From contig JBBRPS010000037.1 in assembly GCA_038227745.1 (NCBI GenBank), positions 1 through 25,527 of the forward strand: a DNA stretch of 25,527 nt, in the 5' to 3' direction. The notes under the pieces are model-generated. The model was not told where the DNA came from. It ran no database searches and saw only the letters and a program-made list of their open reading frames with translations. Source of the DNA: DASPXY01 sp038227745 (GTDB lineage: Bacteria > Planctomycetota > Planctomycetia > Gemmatales > Gemmataceae). Positions 24,312-25,527 of this stretch are shown in pieces; position 1 is the stretch's first letter; each line of letters begins with the position of its first letter. The position numbers and the translations under genes were made by a program.

Positions 24312-24726
24312 TGTCGGCCCCCTTTCTGGCTTGGGTCAACCCGCACTCGATTTGCCGTCTCACGTCGCTCGGCGTCAGTCCCGAATCAAGGGCGGCTTCC
24401 GTCAGCAGCGCATGGGCGAGGGCGGGCGGACAGCCGAACTCGGCGAGGTTCGCGGCAGCGCTGAACAACAGCCGGTGGCGGTCGCCCTGGTCGGCGGCGT
24501 CGCGGATGAAGTCGAGCGTTGCCCGGTTCAGGCGCGGCGTCCCGTCCGCCACGGCGGCGCGGCGTTGCGCCTTCCCTTCGGTTTCGCGCTCGACGGCCTG
24601 CAGCGCGGCTTGCCAGTCGGCCGCGGCGTAGGCGAGAAAGGCGGCGCCGGCGTCAACGAGCCGGCGCCTGTTCGTCGCCTTGCCAACAACACGAAAGCCG
24701 AACCGCGGCGTTCGTGTCGTCGTCAC
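24304..24726 (-). CDS. Stand-alone primase C-terminal (PriCT-like) protein
   Basis: 140 residues from a GTG at 24726 that overlaps the previous stop (GTGA). Residues about 66-131 (GDRHRLLFSAAANLAEFGCP, then LAHALLTEAALDSGLTPSDV and RRQIECGL) resemble the helical PriCT domain that follows the polymerase part of phage and plasmid primases (G-x-R-x-x-x-L-F-x-A-A-x-x-L, ending x-x-I-x-S/C-G-L). The catalytic primase domain (D-x-D metal site) is absent: the first 60 residues are basic and only weakly structured. It may recruit a host or separately encoded primase to the helicase encoded next. The match was made by eye and is moderate. Confidence 0.55.
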   Translation of the reverse strand: MTTTRTPRFGFRVVGKATNRRRLVDAGAAFLAYAAADWQAALQAVERETEGKAQRRAAVADGTPRLNRATLDFIRDAADQGDRHRLLFSAAANLAEFGCPPALAHALLTEAALDSGLTPSDVRRQIECGLTQARKGADNA

Positions 24727-25457
24727 GGGTTGTCCCCTCCCCCGGTCGCGGCGGAGGTGTCAGCCGGCTTCCTCTTCCCCTTCGGCTTCGGCAGTGCCCC
24801 GTTGGTTCCTGCCGGCGGCTCGCCGTTGGGCGCGGGGGGCGCGGTGCCGTTAGCGTCGGCCGGCGGTTTGTCGTTGGGCGAGGGTTCAGGCGCCGCGCCC
24901 TCGCTCTCGCCCGCGCTGGTGGTCGCATTCGCCCCGAAGGGGAAGTCAGCTTCGGACTCGACGGCGTTCGCCTGGTCGGCGCCGGCCTGGTCGCCCTCAT
25001 CGGCCGGCGGCTCGAAGGCGTCGCCCGGCTCGATGCCGACGCACCTGAAGCGCCGCAGTTGGTTGTTCTCGTTCCCGTCGTCACCGTGGCGGAGAGCCAG
25101 CTTGCCCCGAATCAGGATCCCGGCAGGCAACGGTTGTTCGAGCTGTTCGAGGTTCGTCACCCCGAGCTTGCTCAGGTCGCGTTTCGTCATCGGCAGCGCG
25201 GCCGCGGTGAGCCAGAGGTCATGCCAGGCGCGGCGCCCTTCGTGCTCGCCCTCGGTGACCTCGAGCACCAGCTTGTAGCCTGGCGTTCCCCGCTTGGACG
25301 TGAACAGCTCACCTGTCAGGATGCGGAAGGTGTACTCGCCCGGCGGCAGCGGTGCGAACTCGGCGGCGGCGGCCGTTCCTTTCCAGAGACTTGCCAGGCG
25401 TTCGCGGTCGCTGTTGGGCAGTAGAATGTCAGAGAGCTTCTTTCTCGGTTGGTCCAT
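24723..25457 (-). CDS. DUF669-like, OB-fold ssDNA-binding protein
   Basis: 244 residues. Residues about 38-143 (PLPPGEYTFRILTGELFTSK, then GTPGYKLVLEVTEGEHEGRR, then AWHDLWLT) follow the DUF669 pattern of phage proteins that sit with replication genes and probably bind single-stranded DNA. A long disordered Ala/Pro/Glu/Asp-rich tail (150-222) is followed by a basic KPKGKRKP end (224-231), unlike the short acidic tail of classical SSB. The ATG at 25457 is used because AAGGA lies 8 nt upstream. A start further 5' would fall in the GC-rich hairpin. It overlaps the next gene by GTGA, so the four replication genes are translationally chained. Confidence 0.7.
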   Translation of the reverse strand: MDQPRKKLSDILLPNSDRERLASLWKGTAAAAEFAPLPPGEYTFRILTGELFTSKRGTPGYKLVLEVTEGEHEGRRAWHDLWLTAAALPMTKRDLSKLGVTNLEQLEQPLPAGILIRGKLALRHGDDGNENNQLRRFRCVGIEPGDAFEPPADEGDQAGADQANAVESEADFPFGANATTSAGESEGAAPEPSPNDKPPADANGTAPPAPNGEPPAGTNGALPKPKGKRKPADTSAATGGGDNP

Positions 25458-25476
25458 GTCATGAATCCTTGGATGG

Positions 25477-25510
25477 GGGGGCCGGGACGGCGGCAACCGT
25501 CCCGGCCCCC
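25477..25510. repeat. Perfect 14-bp hairpin upstream of DUF669-like gene
   Basis: GGGGGCCGGGACGG (25477-25490) and CCGTCCCGGCCCCC (25497-25510) are exact reverse complements with loop CGGCAA. There is no T-run, so a role in mRNA processing or attenuation is more likely than intrinsic termination. Confidence 0.6.
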
Positions 25511-25527
25511 AGTGTCAGGGGGGGCCG

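Overview
The window is high-GC bacterial chromosome, most likely from a planctomycete of the Gemmata/Gemmataceae type. That placement is inferred from gene content: a DUF1501 protein with a Tat leader, a secreted PQQ-propeller protein starting ADWPQLLGPNRDG, a secreted SUMF1-domain protein, and a membrane protein joining a zinc finger, a kinase fold and 14 WD40 repeats. No rRNA or marker gene confirms it.

Layout. (1) 40-4111, minus strand: DUF1501 protein, PYROXD2-like FAD oxidoreductase and a tandem-GNAT acetyltransferase. The last is read from a recognisable sigma70-type promoter at 4197-4224. (2) 4281-6474, plus strand: SUMF1-domain and PQQ-repeat exported proteins, separated by a 103-bp imperfect palindrome. 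(3) 6527-12398, minus strand: a defence island. A type I restriction operon runs hsdR, then an hsdM-hsdS fusion, then a 245-residue protein with a HEPN-like R-N-x3-H motif. Its right-hand end in transcription order abuts the last blade of a broken WD40 gene, so the island appears to have landed on or replaced that gene. Base composition is clearly less GC-rich here, especially over the specificity domains. (4) 12766-13481, minus strand: a DUF433-like antitoxin and DUF5615 PIN-like toxin pair with overlapping stop and start. A probable remnant of an MbfA/rubrerythrin-type gene follows. (5) 13698-20286: chromosomal genes for an MFS exporter, ribose-phosphate pyrophosphokinase (with promoter), the pseudokinase-WD40 protein and an SRPBCC protein (with promoter). 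(6) 20837-25527: tRNA-Pro(GGG) with promoter and terminator-like hairpin, carrying an integrated element that runs off the right edge.

The integrated element is compact and entirely on the minus strand. It encodes a DUF669/ssDNA-binding-like protein, a free-standing primase C-terminal (PriCT-like) domain, a DnaB/RepA-like ATPase without an N-terminal domain, a winged-helix protein, an XRE regulator with an apparently leaderless promoter, and a tyrosine recombinase split into two overlapping reading frames. Stop and start codons overlap (ATGA, GTGA or 8 nt) at four junctions. It resembles a phage satellite or integrative plasmid replication module. I do not recognise it as a named family.

The most interesting candidates for a new system are the HEPN-like protein coupled to a type I enzyme with fused M and S subunits, and the tRNA-Pro element. 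Function calls rest on motifs read by eye. No database search was possible.
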